From JBQTKD01 sp052389435 (GTDB lineage: Bacteria; Actinomycetota; Actinomycetes; Sporichthyales; Sporichthyaceae), in assembly GCA_052389435.1 (NCBI GenBank), contig JBQTIB010000062.1:1-46178 (forward strand): 46,178 bases of DNA, read 5' to 3'. The notes under the pieces were generated by a model that saw only the letters and a program-made list of their open reading frames with translations, was not told where the DNA came from and ran no database searches. The position numbers and the translations under genes were made by a program. Numbering within the stretch: position 1 is the first letter of the stretch; every line of letters begins with the position of its first letter. Below, one piece after another: positions 14,112 to 22,990 of the stretch.

Positions 14112-14911
14112 GTCGCCGGACTCAGCTCCTGCTGGTGGACCAGCCCGCGTTGGATGTTCTGGTAGGTCAGCCAACTGAAGACCGCCACCCAGATGCCGAA
14201 CGAGCCGATCGGCAGGTAGAGGCAGATGACGCCGGTCCACCCGAAGGCGCCGTCCTTGAAGAACCACACGGTGTTGCCGGGGACGTAGCAGAGCCCGGCC
14301 CAGATGCTCAGATAGGCCGCCCAGCGCGGGAAGACGGGCGTTGCGCTGCGGTCGAGCAGGATCGACAGACCGAGGGCGAAGCACCAGGCGCTGAACGGCA
14401 GCCACGTCGAGAGCAGCGTGATGTAGCCGAGGTCGTTGAGCGTCTGGGTAATCTCCGGACTGACCTCCCCGGCACGGAACGCGGCGGCGGCCCAGAAGCA
14501 GCTCGAGACCATCAGGCAGGCGGGGCCGAGGGCCATCGTGACCAGTTGCACGTAGGTCAGGACCGGGAACACGCCTTCCTTGCGTCGGACCTGCGCGGCG
14601 ACCGAGGCCCCCCAGACCGAGATCAGGCCGAAGCCGGACAGGGTGAAGACGATCGCCACCCGGATCCGGTCCCTGTGTTCGGCGTAGGTGGCGGCGACCT
14701 CCTCGGCGGAGTCCCCCGGCCCGATCCACGGGAACAGATACCGGCCGAACACCAGCCCGCCGACGAGCATGGCCAGCAGCAGCGGGCCGCAGACGACGAC
14801 GAGCATCTGCGCGGTGCGGTTCATCCGGGCGGCTTCGGCGTCGATGGGCGGCTCGGTCGGCCCCGGGGGGCCGTCGAGCACGGCGACGCCGGGCGGGACG
14901 TGGTCGGCCAT
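14108..14911 (-). CDS. Six-helix membrane protein, paralogue of the one at 35844-36569
   Basis: 267 residues. ATG 14909-14911 (MADHVPPGVAVLDGPPGPTE) has GAGGAG six bases upstream; the longer TTG start has none. About six membrane helices follow a proline-rich N-terminus. The loop after helix 1 reads DSAEEVAATYAEHRDRIRVA; between helices 4 and 5 it has FPRWAAYLSIW and WFFKDGAFGW. Both blocks recur in the paralogue. The gene starts ten bases after the alcohol dehydrogenase stop and overlaps the CoxIII-like gene. Function unknown; it seems to travel with oxidation genes. Confidence 0.7.
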   Translation of the reverse strand: MADHVPPGVAVLDGPPGPTEPPIDAEAARMNRTAQMLVVVCGPLLLAMLVGGLVFGRYLFPWIGPGDSAEEVAATYAEHRDRIRVAIVFTLSGFGLISVWGASVAAQVRRKEGVFPVLTYVQLVTMALGPACLMVSSCFWAAAAFRAGEVSPEITQTLNDLGYITLLSTWLPFSAWCFALGLSILLDRSATPVFPRWAAYLSIWAGLCYVPGNTVWFFKDGAFGWTGVICLYLPIGSFGIWVAVFSWLTYQNIQRGLVHQQELSPAT

Positions 14912-14921
14912 GCCGAACTCC

Positions 14922-15971
14922 TCAGCTCTCGTTGGGAACAAGGACGCCGCGGCCGAGCATCGTGCCCGCCCGCAGGGAGTTGAGCGCGTCGTTGATGCCG
15001 CTCAGGGGGAAAGCCGTCGAGGTGAGCGTCACCGCGCCGCGGCGGGCGAGGGCCACGAGTTCGACGAGTTCGTTGTAGGTGCCGCAGATGTTCCCGACGA
15101 AGCTGGTCTCGGGGAACAGCGCCTGGGTGAGGATGTCGAGGTCGAGGCGGCCGCCGTAGCCGACCATGAAGTCCACGCCGTTGGCGGCGAGGATCTCGAC
15201 GGCGTCGCGTTCGGCTCCGCCCTCGCCTACGTAGTCCAGCACCACCTGGGCGCCGCCGCCGGTGAGGTCCTTGATCGCCTCGACGTGCGAGCGGTCGGCC
15301 TGGGACTGCACCAGGTTGTCCGCGCCCCAGCCGCGTGCGGCCTCGAGCGCGGCGGCGGAGACGTCGACGACGGTGATCTCGGTCTGCGACAGGGCGCGCA
15401 GCGCCTGGATGCCGATGTGCCCGAGTCCGCCGGCGCCGAGCACGACGGTGTGCGAGCCGGGGTAGGCCAGGGGCAGCGCCTTCTTCACGGCGCGGTAGGC
15501 GGTCAGGCCCGCGTCCGCGAGCGGCGCGACGTCCAGCGGGGTCAGGCCTTCCGGGATGGGCACGATCGCGCGCGCGTTGGTCTTGACGTACTGCGCGAAC
15601 CCGCCGGGCGCGAGCACGCCGGGGAACACTCCCGCGGTGCAGTGCATGTCGTCGCCCGCACGACAGGCGCGGCAGTGCCCGCAGGTGGCGAGCGGGTGCA
15701 GGATCACGGCCTGACCGACCGTCAGGTGAGTGACCCCGCTGCCGAGGGCCTCGATCCAGCCGGCGGTTTCGTGGCCGCAGACGAACGGCAGGTCGATGCC
15801 CGCGCTCTTGTGCAGGTCGGCGAACTGACCCTCCCACATGTGGATGTCGGTCCGGCAGAATCCGGCGGCGCCGACGCGGACGATCACGTCGTTCGGCCGA
15901 TCGGCCACGGGGTCGGGAACGTCGGCGACGACGAAGTCGCCGTGGTAGGCCGAGAGCAGGGCTGCCTTCAC
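14922..15971 (-). CDS. Zinc-dependent NAD(P) alcohol dehydrogenase (MDR family)
   Basis: 349 residues. GTG 15969-15971 has AGGAG five bases upstream and overlaps the synthetase stop. Catalytic zinc ligands are visible in GFCRTDIHMWEG (Cys) and FVCGHETAGWIE (His-Glu). The structural zinc site is CGHCRACRAGDDMHC. The Rossmann motif is VVLGAGGLGHIG. It should interconvert primary or secondary alcohols and aldehydes or ketones. In this cluster it is a candidate for oxidising the alcohol made by the diiron monooxygenase encoded at 21.2-24.2 kb (inference). Confidence 0.9.
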   Translation of the reverse strand: MKAALLSAYHGDFVVADVPDPVADRPNDVIVRVGAAGFCRTDIHMWEGQFADLHKSAGIDLPFVCGHETAGWIEALGSGVTHLTVGQAVILHPLATCGHCRACRAGDDMHCTAGVFPGVLAPGGFAQYVKTNARAIVPIPEGLTPLDVAPLADAGLTAYRAVKKALPLAYPGSHTVVLGAGGLGHIGIQALRALSQTEITVVDVSAAALEAARGWGADNLVQSQADRSHVEAIKDLTGGGAQVVLDYVGEGGAERDAVEILAANGVDFMVGYGGRLDLDILTQALFPETSFVGNICGTYNELVELVALARRGAVTLTSTAFPLSGINDALNSLRAGTMLGRGVLVPNES

Positions 15972-17611
15972 GGGGAACTCCTGGGGGTGGGGTGGGTGCC
16001 AGCCTGGGCCGCCCGGTCGCGGAGTTCGCGGCGCAGCAGCTTTCCGGTCACGGTTTTGGGGAGCTCGTCGAGGATCTCGACCTCGCGCGGGGCCTTGTAG
16101 ACCGCGAGGCGTTCCCGACAGAACGCCGTGAGCTCCTCCGGGTCGGCCATCTGACCCGCCTTCAGGCTGACGTAGGCCTTCACCGTCTCGCCGCGGTACT
16201 CGTCCGGCACGCCCACCACCGCCGCCTCGCGGACGGCGGGATGCCCGTAGAGCACGTCTTCGACGTCGCGGGGCCACACCTTGTACCCGGCGGCGCTGAT
16301 CATGTCCTTCTTGCGGTCCACGATGTAGAACCAGCCCGCTTCGTCGACGAACCCGACGTCGCCGGTGCGCAGCATGCCGCGCAGGAAGGACCGTTCGGTC
16401 TCCTCGGGCTTGTTCCAGTACCCGGGGACGACCGTGGGCCCGGCCACGGTGAGCTCGCCGATCTCGCCGACCGGCAGGTCCGCGTCGTTCTCGTCGACGA
16501 CGGCCATCCGAAGCCCCGGCACCGCCACCCCGACCGAGAGCGCCCCGGAGCGCGGGTCGACCGGACCTCGAACGTTCATCGGGGTCGCGTGCGTCGGGCA
16601 CGTCGTCTCGGTCATGCCGTAGACGTTGTGCAGGTACGTGCCGTACTGCTTCTCCAGCGACTCCACGATCGCCGGCGCTACCGGTGCCCCGCCGGTGAGC
16701 AGCTTGGTGAACGAAGCGAGGTCGTCCGACTGCGCGCCCCGGGCGTTGGCCAGCGCAACGTAGGCCGTGATGGCCGCGACGGTGAAGGTGGGCCGGTGTT
16801 CGCGGATCGCCTCGACCACGACCGCGGGGTCGAACCGGTAGGTCAACACGAGGGGTATGCCGGTCAGCAGAGCGGCCGCCATGTGCCCGGAAAGCCCGGT
16901 GACGTGGAACAGTGGCGCGATGCCGAGCACGCAGTCCCCGGGCCCGAGGCCGTTCCAGTCCCGGTACCACTGGCCGCCGCAGGAGATGTTCCCGTGGGTG
17001 TTCATCGCGCCCTTGGGTGCACCGGTGGTGCCCGAGGTGTAGGTCAGAAACCCGGTGTCGCCGGCCTGCGGAGAGACCGGCGGCGGCGACTTGCCGGCGT
17101 AGGCGGCGACGAGTTCGCAGAAGTCCTCGGTACCCGCCGCGCGTTGCCGTGCGATCGCGCCGAAGATCCGCTCGTCGCCTCGGCTCTGGTAGTCCAGCCC
17201 GGAAGTGGTGATCGTTCGCCGGACCGCGGTCCTCCCAATCACCTCCACCGCGTTGGCGGCGTAGAGGTCCTCCAGGGCCACGAGCACCGCGGCGCCGGAG
17301 TCGGTGAGCATCTGGTCGAGTTCACGCGCCTTGTTCATCGGGTTGATCGCGACGCAGACGCCACCGGCCTTCCAGACGCCGAGCATCGCGACGACGTACT
17401 GCGGCACGTTCTGGGTGTACAGCGCGACGCGTTCACCGGCTTCGAGTCCGCCGTCGAGCAGAGCGCAGGCGAAGGCGTCGGACTGCTCCTCGAGCTGACG
17501 GTAGGTCAGGATCGCGTCGAAGTAGAGCACCGCAGGCCCGTCCGGCCGCCGGGAGACGGAGGCCGCAAAACCCGCGAGCAGGCTCGGGTACTGCAGTTCG
17601 ACCTGGTCCAT
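15968..17611 (-). CDS. Acyl-CoA synthetase (AMP-forming, class I adenylate-forming enzyme)
   Basis: 547 residues. The P-loop-like motif is TYTSGTTGAPKGAMNTHGN; the A5 motif is NVYGMTETT; the A7/A8 region is LRTGDVGFVDEAGWFYIVDR followed by KKDMISAAGYKVWPRDVE; the catalytic lysine is in LPKTVTGKLLRREL. It activates a carboxylic acid through an acyl-adenylate to acyl-CoA; acid specificity cannot be read. Its ATG overlaps the cyclase stop (TGATG) and its stop overlaps the alcohol dehydrogenase start (GTGA), so the three are translationally coupled. Confidence 0.92.
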   Translation of the reverse strand: MDQVELQYPSLLAGFAASVSRRPDGPAVLYFDAILTYRQLEEQSDAFACALLDGGLEAGERVALYTQNVPQYVVAMLGVWKAGGVCVAINPMNKARELDQMLTDSGAAVLVALEDLYAANAVEVIGRTAVRRTITTSGLDYQSRGDERIFGAIARQRAAGTEDFCELVAAYAGKSPPPVSPQAGDTGFLTYTSGTTGAPKGAMNTHGNISCGGQWYRDWNGLGPGDCVLGIAPLFHVTGLSGHMAAALLTGIPLVLTYRFDPAVVVEAIREHRPTFTVAAITAYVALANARGAQSDDLASFTKLLTGGAPVAPAIVESLEKQYGTYLHNVYGMTETTCPTHATPMNVRGPVDPRSGALSVGVAVPGLRMAVVDENDADLPVGEIGELTVAGPTVVPGYWNKPEETERSFLRGMLRTGDVGFVDEAGWFYIVDRKKDMISAAGYKVWPRDVEDVLYGHPAVREAAVVGVPDEYRGETVKAYVSLKAGQMADPEELTAFCRERLAVYKAPREVEILDELPKTVTGKLLRRELRDRAAQAGTHPTPRSSP

Positions 17612-18570
17612 CAGCGGATGACGATGGGGTTGACCGGCGCCCCGCTGCCCCCGACGACCTTGAGCGGGGCGGCGGCGTAGAAGAACGCGTACTGTCCGTC
17701 CCCGGCGCAGGCGGTGGCGAGTTCCTCCAGCCAGCAGATCTCGGTCATCGCGATGCCGAGGTTGCGCATGAGCGCGCAGTGCAGCGGCAGCGCTACGCCA
17801 CTGCCCGGCTCGTAGGTGACCTCGTTGGCGATGGTGTCGGTGACCAGGTTCGGGATCTCCCGTTCCTGGAACCACTCGACGAGTTGACGCGAGTAGGTCA
17901 GGCCGGGTTCGTTGAAGCCGTCGTAGAACTGCTCCGTCGTCATCGAGTACCAGGCCTTCATGAACCCCGTGCGGATCAGCAGGATGTCCCGCTTCTCGAT
18001 CGTCACGCCCTGGGCCTTGGCGGCGGCTTCGAGGTCGTTGTGGTCGAAGGTCTCGCCCTTGTCCAGCCAGTCCTTGCCCCGGTAGCGGGCCATGTCGATC
18101 AGCACCCCGCGCCCGACGACGCCCTTCTCGGCGATCGGCAGCACGGAGGCCTTGGACAGCTCCCCGACCGTGGTGCGGCAGTCGTAGCCGTTCCAGATCT
18201 GCCCGTCGTACCAGACGTGGCCGAGGGCGTCGTACTGCGTCGAGCCCTGCAGGAACAGCGTGGCCTTGTCGTCGGCGTAGTGCAGCCCGCCGGGGAAGGC
18301 GGGGGCGTCCTCGCCGTCCCAGTTGCTCTCGTCCATGACCGCGCACCGGTCGATCCCGGCGCGACCGGGCCACACCGGGTCGCCGTGCGCGTGCCCCATC
18401 TGCACCTGCAGGGTGTGGACCTCACCCTTGGAGATGTGCTGCGCTCCGCGCAGAACGGCCCCGGCGTCGAGGTAGTTGAGCGAGCCGAGCTCGTCGTCCG
18501 GACCCCACTTGCCCCAATTTTTGGGCGAATCCGCGCCGATCAGGTCGCGCATGGCTGGCACATCGGTCAT
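17611..18570 (-). CDS. Cyclase-family metal hydrolase (kynurenine formamidase-like fold)
   Basis: 319 residues from ATG 18568-18570, GAGGAG ten bases upstream. The N-terminus, NWGKWGPDDELGSLNYLDAG, is typical of the cyclase family. The family metal motif H-x-G-T-H-x-D-x-x-x-H appears as QGSTQYDALGH, with the first two histidines replaced (Q and Q), so metal binding may be altered. DILLIRTGFMKAWY and a C-terminal block around VNPIVIR are also family traits. It opens the six-gene minus run and is divergent from the LuxR-type regulator. It may hydrolyse an amide, ester or cyclic product of the pathway. Confidence 0.8.
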   Translation of the reverse strand: MTDVPAMRDLIGADSPKNWGKWGPDDELGSLNYLDAGAVLRGAQHISKGEVHTLQVQMGHAHGDPVWPGRAGIDRCAVMDESNWDGEDAPAFPGGLHYADDKATLFLQGSTQYDALGHVWYDGQIWNGYDCRTTVGELSKASVLPIAEKGVVGRGVLIDMARYRGKDWLDKGETFDHNDLEAAAKAQGVTIEKRDILLIRTGFMKAWYSMTTEQFYDGFNEPGLTYSRQLVEWFQEREIPNLVTDTIANEVTYEPGSGVALPLHCALMRNLGIAMTEICWLEELATACAGDGQYAFFYAAAPLKVVGGSGAPVNPIVIR

Positions 18571-18711
18571 GGGTGGCACTCCTCGCCGTCGGCCGGACGA
18601 ATCGCTTTCGCGCGGGCAGCCGTCGAACGCGACGGGCGCCCCCGCCGGCCAAATCTCGCAGGGCGGGGTGGACGCGGCATCCGCAGATCGCGCACAGTGG
18701 GGCCGCACCAC

Positions 18712-18721
18712 TACGTACGTA
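18712..18721. promoter_or_regulatory. TACGTACGTA palindrome, regulator/cyclase intergenic region
   Basis: A 10-bp perfect palindrome in the 172-bp gap between the divergent cyclase and LuxR-regulator genes, 22 bases before the regulator ATG. The same decamer centres the large palindrome at 21072-21099 in front of the monooxygenase operon, and I saw no third copy. Confidence 0.55.
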
Positions 18722-18742
18722 TCCACCGGTCAGGTGAGGCTC

Positions 18743-21073
18743 ATGCTCGACGCGAGCTCGCTGGACCCGCCGACGATCGGCCGGGGCAACCTCCCCGCGC
18801 CCATCACCAGCTTCGTCGGCCGCCTTGGCGAGCTCGAGGAGATCTCGCGCGCGCTCGAGCAGTGCCGCCTGGTCACGCTCTCCGGCGTCGGCGGCGTGGG
18901 CAAGACCCGGCTCGCGCTCCAGGCCGCGGCCGAGCTGTCTCCGCGCTTCCCCGACGGCGTGTGGGTGGTCGAGCTGGCCTCGCTCGCCGACCCCGCGCTG
19001 CTCCCGCACACGATCGTCGACAGTCTCGGCATCGCGCAGCGCTCCGCGCGCGACCCGATGGCGACGCTGACCGAGTTCCTCCGCCGCCGCCGGGTGCTGC
19101 TGATCCTGGACAACTGCGAGCACCTGCTCGACCGGGCGGCCGAGGTGGTGGACGGCCTGCTGCGGGCCGCGGATCGGCTGCACGTGGTGACCACCAGCCG
19201 CCAGCGTCTCGGCGTGACCGGCGAGATCGTCGTGCGGCTCGCTCCCCTGGAGGTCCCGCCCAGCGGGGAACCTCTGTCGCCGGAGGCCGGGCAGTACAAC
19301 GCGCTGCGCCTGTTCGCAGAACGCGCCGCCGCCGTCGTGCCCGGCTTCGTCGTCGACGGGGAGAACGTCGAGGCCGTCACCCGGGTCTGCCAACGCCTCG
19401 AGGGCCTGCCTCTCGCGTTGGAGTTGGCGGCGGTTCGCCTACGAGTCCTGCCGATCGACGAACTGGCCGCCCGGCTCGAGGACCGGTTCGCGCTGCTCGT
19501 CGAAGGCGGCCGCACGGCTCCCGCGCGGCATCGGACGCTGCGGGCAACGGTGGACTGGAGCTACGAACTCTGTACCCGGGACGAGCAACTGCTGTGGGCC
19601 CGCTGCGCGATCTTCTCCGGAACCTTCGACTTGGGCGCCGTCGAGGCTGTGTGCTCGGACGACGACCTGCCGACCACCGCCGTCCTGGACACCCTGGCGA
19701 GCCTGGTGGACAAGTCGATCCTGATCGCCGAACAGGTCTGCGGCGCCAGGTTCCGCATGTTGGAGACCATCCGCGAGTACGGCCTGGCGCGGCTCGGCGA
19801 GGCCGGGGTGGCACCGGAGTTCCGTGGCCGCCACTGCGCGTGGTACCTGCGCCTCGTCGCAGCGGCCTGTGCCGAATGGTTCGGCCCCGAACAGGGTGCG
19901 TGGTGCGAGCGCCTTCGGCTGGAGCAGCCGAACCTGCGTGCCGCCATCGACGTCGGCTTCGCCGACGGCGGCGACACCGAGGGCGGCCTGGAACTGGTCG
20001 GGCGGCCCTGGTTTCTCTGGGTGTGCCTGTTCCGGGCCGACGGCCGCCACTGGCTGGACCGGGCGTTGGACTCGACGACCGCACCGTCCGTGCACCGCTC
20101 CCGTGCGCTGGCCACCGCGGCCTACATCGCCTCCCTGCAGGGCGATCGGGCGGCGGCCGACACGCTCCTGGACGAGGGCGCCGCCAGTCTGGAACTCATC
20201 CACGATCCGGAAACCGCCGCGTATCTGCTGCACGTGCGCGGGGTGTACGCACTGTTCTTCGGCGAGTCCGCCGAGTGTGGCCGCCTGCTGACGGCGGCCC
20301 TCGCCGAGTACGACGGGCTCCCGATCGCCGAGGACCTGCGAGTCGTCGCGCAGATCCAGCTGAGCCTGTCCCTGATCTTCCTCGGCGACCTGACCACCGC
20401 CACCGCGCTGCTCGACGAGTGCCGCACCCGGTGCCAGGAGGCCGGCGAGGAGTGGCTGCTCTCCTACGCGCTCTATGGCCTAGGCCTGGCCAGGTTCGCG
20501 GCCGGGGAGCTGACCGCGGCGGCCGACTTCATCGCACAGAGCCTGCAGATCAAACGCGTCTTCGGCGATTCGCTCGGGCTGGCGATGGCGCTGGACCTCA
20601 TCGCCTGGATTCGCGCCGAGCAGGGCGCGAACGCTCCGGCGGCGACGCTGCTCGGCGCGGCCGCGCACCTGTGGCACGCCTTCGGCGTCGAGCTGTTCGG
20701 CTCCTCGCACTGGCTCGCGCACCGTCGTCGGTGCGAGGAGCGCACCCGCGCGGCCCTCGGCTCGGCCTACGAGGCGGCGGTCGAACTCGGCGCCAATCTC
20801 AGCATCGACGACGCGCTGAGCTACGCCTTCGCGCCCCCGGGGCCCCTCGCGCTCGGCCACTCGGCCGCGACGGCGCTGACAGTGCGCGAGCGGGAGGTCG
20901 CGGTGCTCGTCGCGAACGGGCTGGCGAACCGCGCCATCGCGACCGAACTGCACGTCTCCCAGCGCACGGCCGAGACCCACGTGCAGCACATCCTCACCAA
21001 GCTCGGATTCCAATCCCGGGCTCAGATCGCGAACTGGGTCGGCGAGCGGCGTGGTCGCGCCGAGGACAACTGA
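18743..21073 (+). CDS. Large ATP-binding LuxR-family transcriptional regulator
   Basis: 776 residues from ATG 18743, with AGGTGAGG upstream (GTG 18734 is an alternative). Residues 20-300 form an AfsR/STAND-type NTPase: SFVGRLGELEEI, Walker A GVGGVGKT (48-55), Walker B RRRVLLILDNCEHLL, sensor VVTTSRQRLG, and RLEGLPLALELAA. A helical TPR-like region follows at about 400-680. The last 70 residues form a LuxR HTH: LTVREREVAVLVANGLANRA, IATELHVSQRTAETHVQHIL. It is co-directional with the monooxygenase operon 123 bases downstream and divergent from the cyclase operon. Both flanks carry TACGTACGTA. It is the likely activator of the catabolic genes, with an unknown inducer. Confidence 0.9.
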   Translation: MLDASSLDPPTIGRGNLPAPITSFVGRLGELEEISRALEQCRLVTLSGVGGVGKTRLALQAAAELSPRFPDGVWVVELASLADPALLPHTIVDSLGIAQRSARDPMATLTEFLRRRRVLLILDNCEHLLDRAAEVVDGLLRAADRLHVVTTSRQRLGVTGEIVVRLAPLEVPPSGEPLSPEAGQYNALRLFAERAAAVVPGFVVDGENVEAVTRVCQRLEGLPLALELAAVRLRVLPIDELAARLEDRFALLVEGGRTAPARHRTLRATVDWSYELCTRDEQLLWARCAIFSGTFDLGAVEAVCSDDDLPTTAVLDTLASLVDKSILIAEQVCGARFRMLETIREYGLARLGEAGVAPEFRGRHCAWYLRLVAAACAEWFGPEQGAWCERLRLEQPNLRAAIDVGFADGGDTEGGLELVGRPWFLWVCLFRADGRHWLDRALDSTTAPSVHRSRALATAAYIASLQGDRAAADTLLDEGAASLELIHDPETAAYLLHVRGVYALFFGESAECGRLLTAALAEYDGLPIAEDLRVVAQIQLSLSLIFLGDLTTATALLDECRTRCQEAGEEWLLSYALYGLGLARFAAGELTAAADFIAQSLQIKRVFGDSLGLAMALDLIAWIRAEQGANAPAATLLGAAAHLWHAFGVELFGSSHWLAHRRRCEERTRAALGSAYEAAVELGANLSIDDALSYAFAPPGPLALGHSAATALTVREREVAVLVANGLANRAIATELHVSQRTAETHVQHILTKLGFQSRAQIANWVGERRGRAEDN

Positions 21074-21099
21074 CGTCGCCTACGTACGTAGGCGATGTC
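21072..21099. promoter_or_regulatory. 28-bp near-perfect palindrome upstream of the monooxygenase operon
   Basis: TCGCCTACGTACGTAGGCGA (21076-21095) is a perfect 20-bp palindrome. After one mismatched pair (G75/T96), GAC and GTC extend it to 28 bp. It overlaps the last two bases of the regulator stop codon and lies 97 bases before the monooxygenase ATG. Dyad length and position suit a LuxR-type operator. A transcript hairpin is possible, but there is no loop or T-run. Confidence 0.6.
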
Positions 21100-21196
21100 G
21101 CCGGGGTGCGGGTTCTGCGGATGCCGGGGTGGTGCGCCGCTGACAGGTTGGGCTGGCAGACCGCATGCGCCCGCGGCGATCCTCGAGGAGCAGACC

Positions 21197-22687
21197 ATGG
21201 CGTTGTTGGAACGATCCGAGTGGTACGACATCGCCCGGGACACCAACTGGACACCGGCGTTCGCGTCCGTGGAGGAGATCTTCCCAGACGAGATGAGCGA
21301 CACCTTCGGGCTGACGCTGGATCAGTGGAACGTCTACGACGAGCCGTTCAAGGTCACCTACCGCGAGTACGTCCAGGTCCAGAGCACCAAGGACATCGGC
21401 GCGTACTCGGTGAAGTCGGCCCTGGCGCGGTCCAACTTCTACGAGAACGCCGACCCCGGCTGGCAGAGCATTCTGAAAATGCACTACGGCGCGGTGTGCC
21501 TGCTCGAGTACAACGCCGTGCTGGCCGAGGCCAAAATGGCTCGCTTCGGCAAGGCGCCCGGCATGCGCAACATGGCCGCGTTCGGGTCGATGGACGAACT
21601 GCGGCACGCGCAGATCCAACTCTTCTTCGCGCACGGGAACATCGACAAGTCCCGGCAGTTCGACTGGGGCATCAAGACCTTCCACACCCAGAACTGGGCC
21701 GCGGTCGCCGGTCGGTCGTTCATCGACGACCTGTGCATGGGACGCGACGCGGCGACGATGAGCATCATGCTCACCTTCTCCCTGGAGCAGGGCTTCACCA
21801 ATCTGCAGTTCATGGGGTTGGCCGCCGACGCGGAACTGATGGGGGACTACAGCTTCTCCAACCTGATCTCCAGCGTGCAGACCGACGAGGCACGCCATTC
21901 GCAGATCGGGACGGCGGCGCTGCGGGTGCTCGTCGCCAACGGCAAGCAGGACCAGGCCCAGCAGGCGATCGAGATCGCGTTCTGGCGTGCGTGGCGGCTG
22001 TTCATGACCCTGACCGGTCCGTCGATCGACTACCTGACGCCGTTGCACCGGCGGCACCAGTCGTTCAAGGAGTTCGTGATGGAGTTCATCGTCGCGGAGT
22101 TCATGCGGGCGCTGGAGGACCTGGGACTGTCCAAGCCCTGGTACTGGGACTACTTCCTCGACACCGTCGAGTACTTCCACCACAGCGGGCACCTGGAGAT
22201 CTGGTTCCTGCGCAGCACCGTGTGGTGGGACCCGAGCGCCGGCGTCACTCCCGAGGAGCGCGCCTGGCTCGAGGAGAAATACCCCGGCTGGAACGAGGTC
22301 TGGGGCAAGCTCTGGGACGTCGTCGCACAGAACGCCCTCGACGGCCGCGACGACATGCTCTCCCCGCAGGCCCTGCCGATGCTCTGCAACGTGTGCGGCA
22401 CCTCCAGTGGCGGCATGCCGCTCAACGGTTTCCACCAGGGCAACTGGACCGACCACTCCGACGGCCGCCGGTACTACTTCTGCTCCCCGCCCTGCAAGTG
22501 GATCTTCGACATCGACCCCGCGCGGTACGAGGGTCACAAGAGCCTGGTCGACCGACTGCTCGGCGGCATGATCGACCCGGGCACCGTCGAAGGACTGCAC
22601 CAGTACATGGGCATCATGCCGGGCGAACGGGGCTCGGACCCGGACAACTACTCGTGGGCGCAGACCTGCCTGCCGGTCAAGGCGTAG
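21197..22687 (+). CDS. tmoA: Toluene-4-monooxygenase-like diiron hydroxylase, alpha subunit
   Basis: 496 residues, ATG 21197 with GAGGAG six bases upstream. The N-terminus (EWYDIARDTNWTPAFASVEE) and much of the chain follow TmoA of group 2 soluble diiron monooxygenases. All six iron ligands fall at the TmoA numbers: E104, E134, H137, E197, E231 and H234, in LLEYN, MDELRHAQ, FSLEQGF and TDEARHSQ; T201 is also kept. Pocket positions recalled from T4MO differ: 103 is Leu instead of Gly, 176 Ile and 196 Leu instead of Phe. Near residues 398-435 a CNVC and a CSPPC motif form a probable metal-binding YHS-like insert not in TmoA. It would hydroxylate an arene or epoxidise an alkene. First gene of a four-gene operon. 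Confidence 0.9.
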   Translation: MALLERSEWYDIARDTNWTPAFASVEEIFPDEMSDTFGLTLDQWNVYDEPFKVTYREYVQVQSTKDIGAYSVKSALARSNFYENADPGWQSILKMHYGAVCLLEYNAVLAEAKMARFGKAPGMRNMAAFGSMDELRHAQIQLFFAHGNIDKSRQFDWGIKTFHTQNWAAVAGRSFIDDLCMGRDAATMSIMLTFSLEQGFTNLQFMGLAADAELMGDYSFSNLISSVQTDEARHSQIGTAALRVLVANGKQDQAQQAIEIAFWRAWRLFMTLTGPSIDYLTPLHRRHQSFKEFVMEFIVAEFMRALEDLGLSKPWYWDYFLDTVEYFHHSGHLEIWFLRSTVWWDPSAGVTPEERAWLEEKYPGWNEVWGKLWDVVAQNALDGRDDMLSPQALPMLCNVCGTSSGGMPLNGFHQGNWTDHSDGRRYYFCSPPCKWIFDIDPARYEGHKSLVDRLLGGMIDPGTVEGLHQYMGIMPGERGSDPDNYSWAQTCLPVKA

Positions 22688-22696
22688 GGGCCGGCC

Positions 22697-22990
22697 ATGG
22701 ACGAGATTCTTCCGCTGGTCTGCAGCTTCGAAGACGGCTGCATCCTCACCCTGGTGCCGGTACCGACCGATCTGACGATGGATCAGGTCGCTGCGGCGAT
22801 GGCACCACACTTCGTCGGCCGGATGCTCGCGCCGCGCGATGGCGTTCCGCTGCGCGTGCGGGCGCAGGGCGACGCCGACTACCTGCCGCGAGACTTGCTC
22901 GTGCGCGACACCGGATGGCCGTCGATGACGACCATCCAGGTCGGCTACGAGACCCCGGTCGCCCCGCAGAAGCGCAAGGCGATCCGATGA
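22697..22990 (+). CDS. tmoB: Diiron monooxygenase gamma subunit (TmoB-like)
   Basis: 97 residues, ATG 22697, nine bases after the alpha stop. It has the ubiquitin-like TmoB pattern: a hydrophobic beta strand (CILTLVPVPTDLTMDQVAAA), then HFVGRMLAPRDGVPLRVR and LPRDLLVRDTGW. TmoB packs on the alpha subunit in the hydroxylase hexamer. The C-terminus has an extra basic tail (APQKRKAIR). Its stop overlaps the next start in an ATGA. Confidence 0.82.
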   Translation: MDEILPLVCSFEDGCILTLVPVPTDLTMDQVAAAMAPHFVGRMLAPRDGVPLRVRAQGDADYLPRDLLVRDTGWPSMTTIQVGYETPVAPQKRKAIR

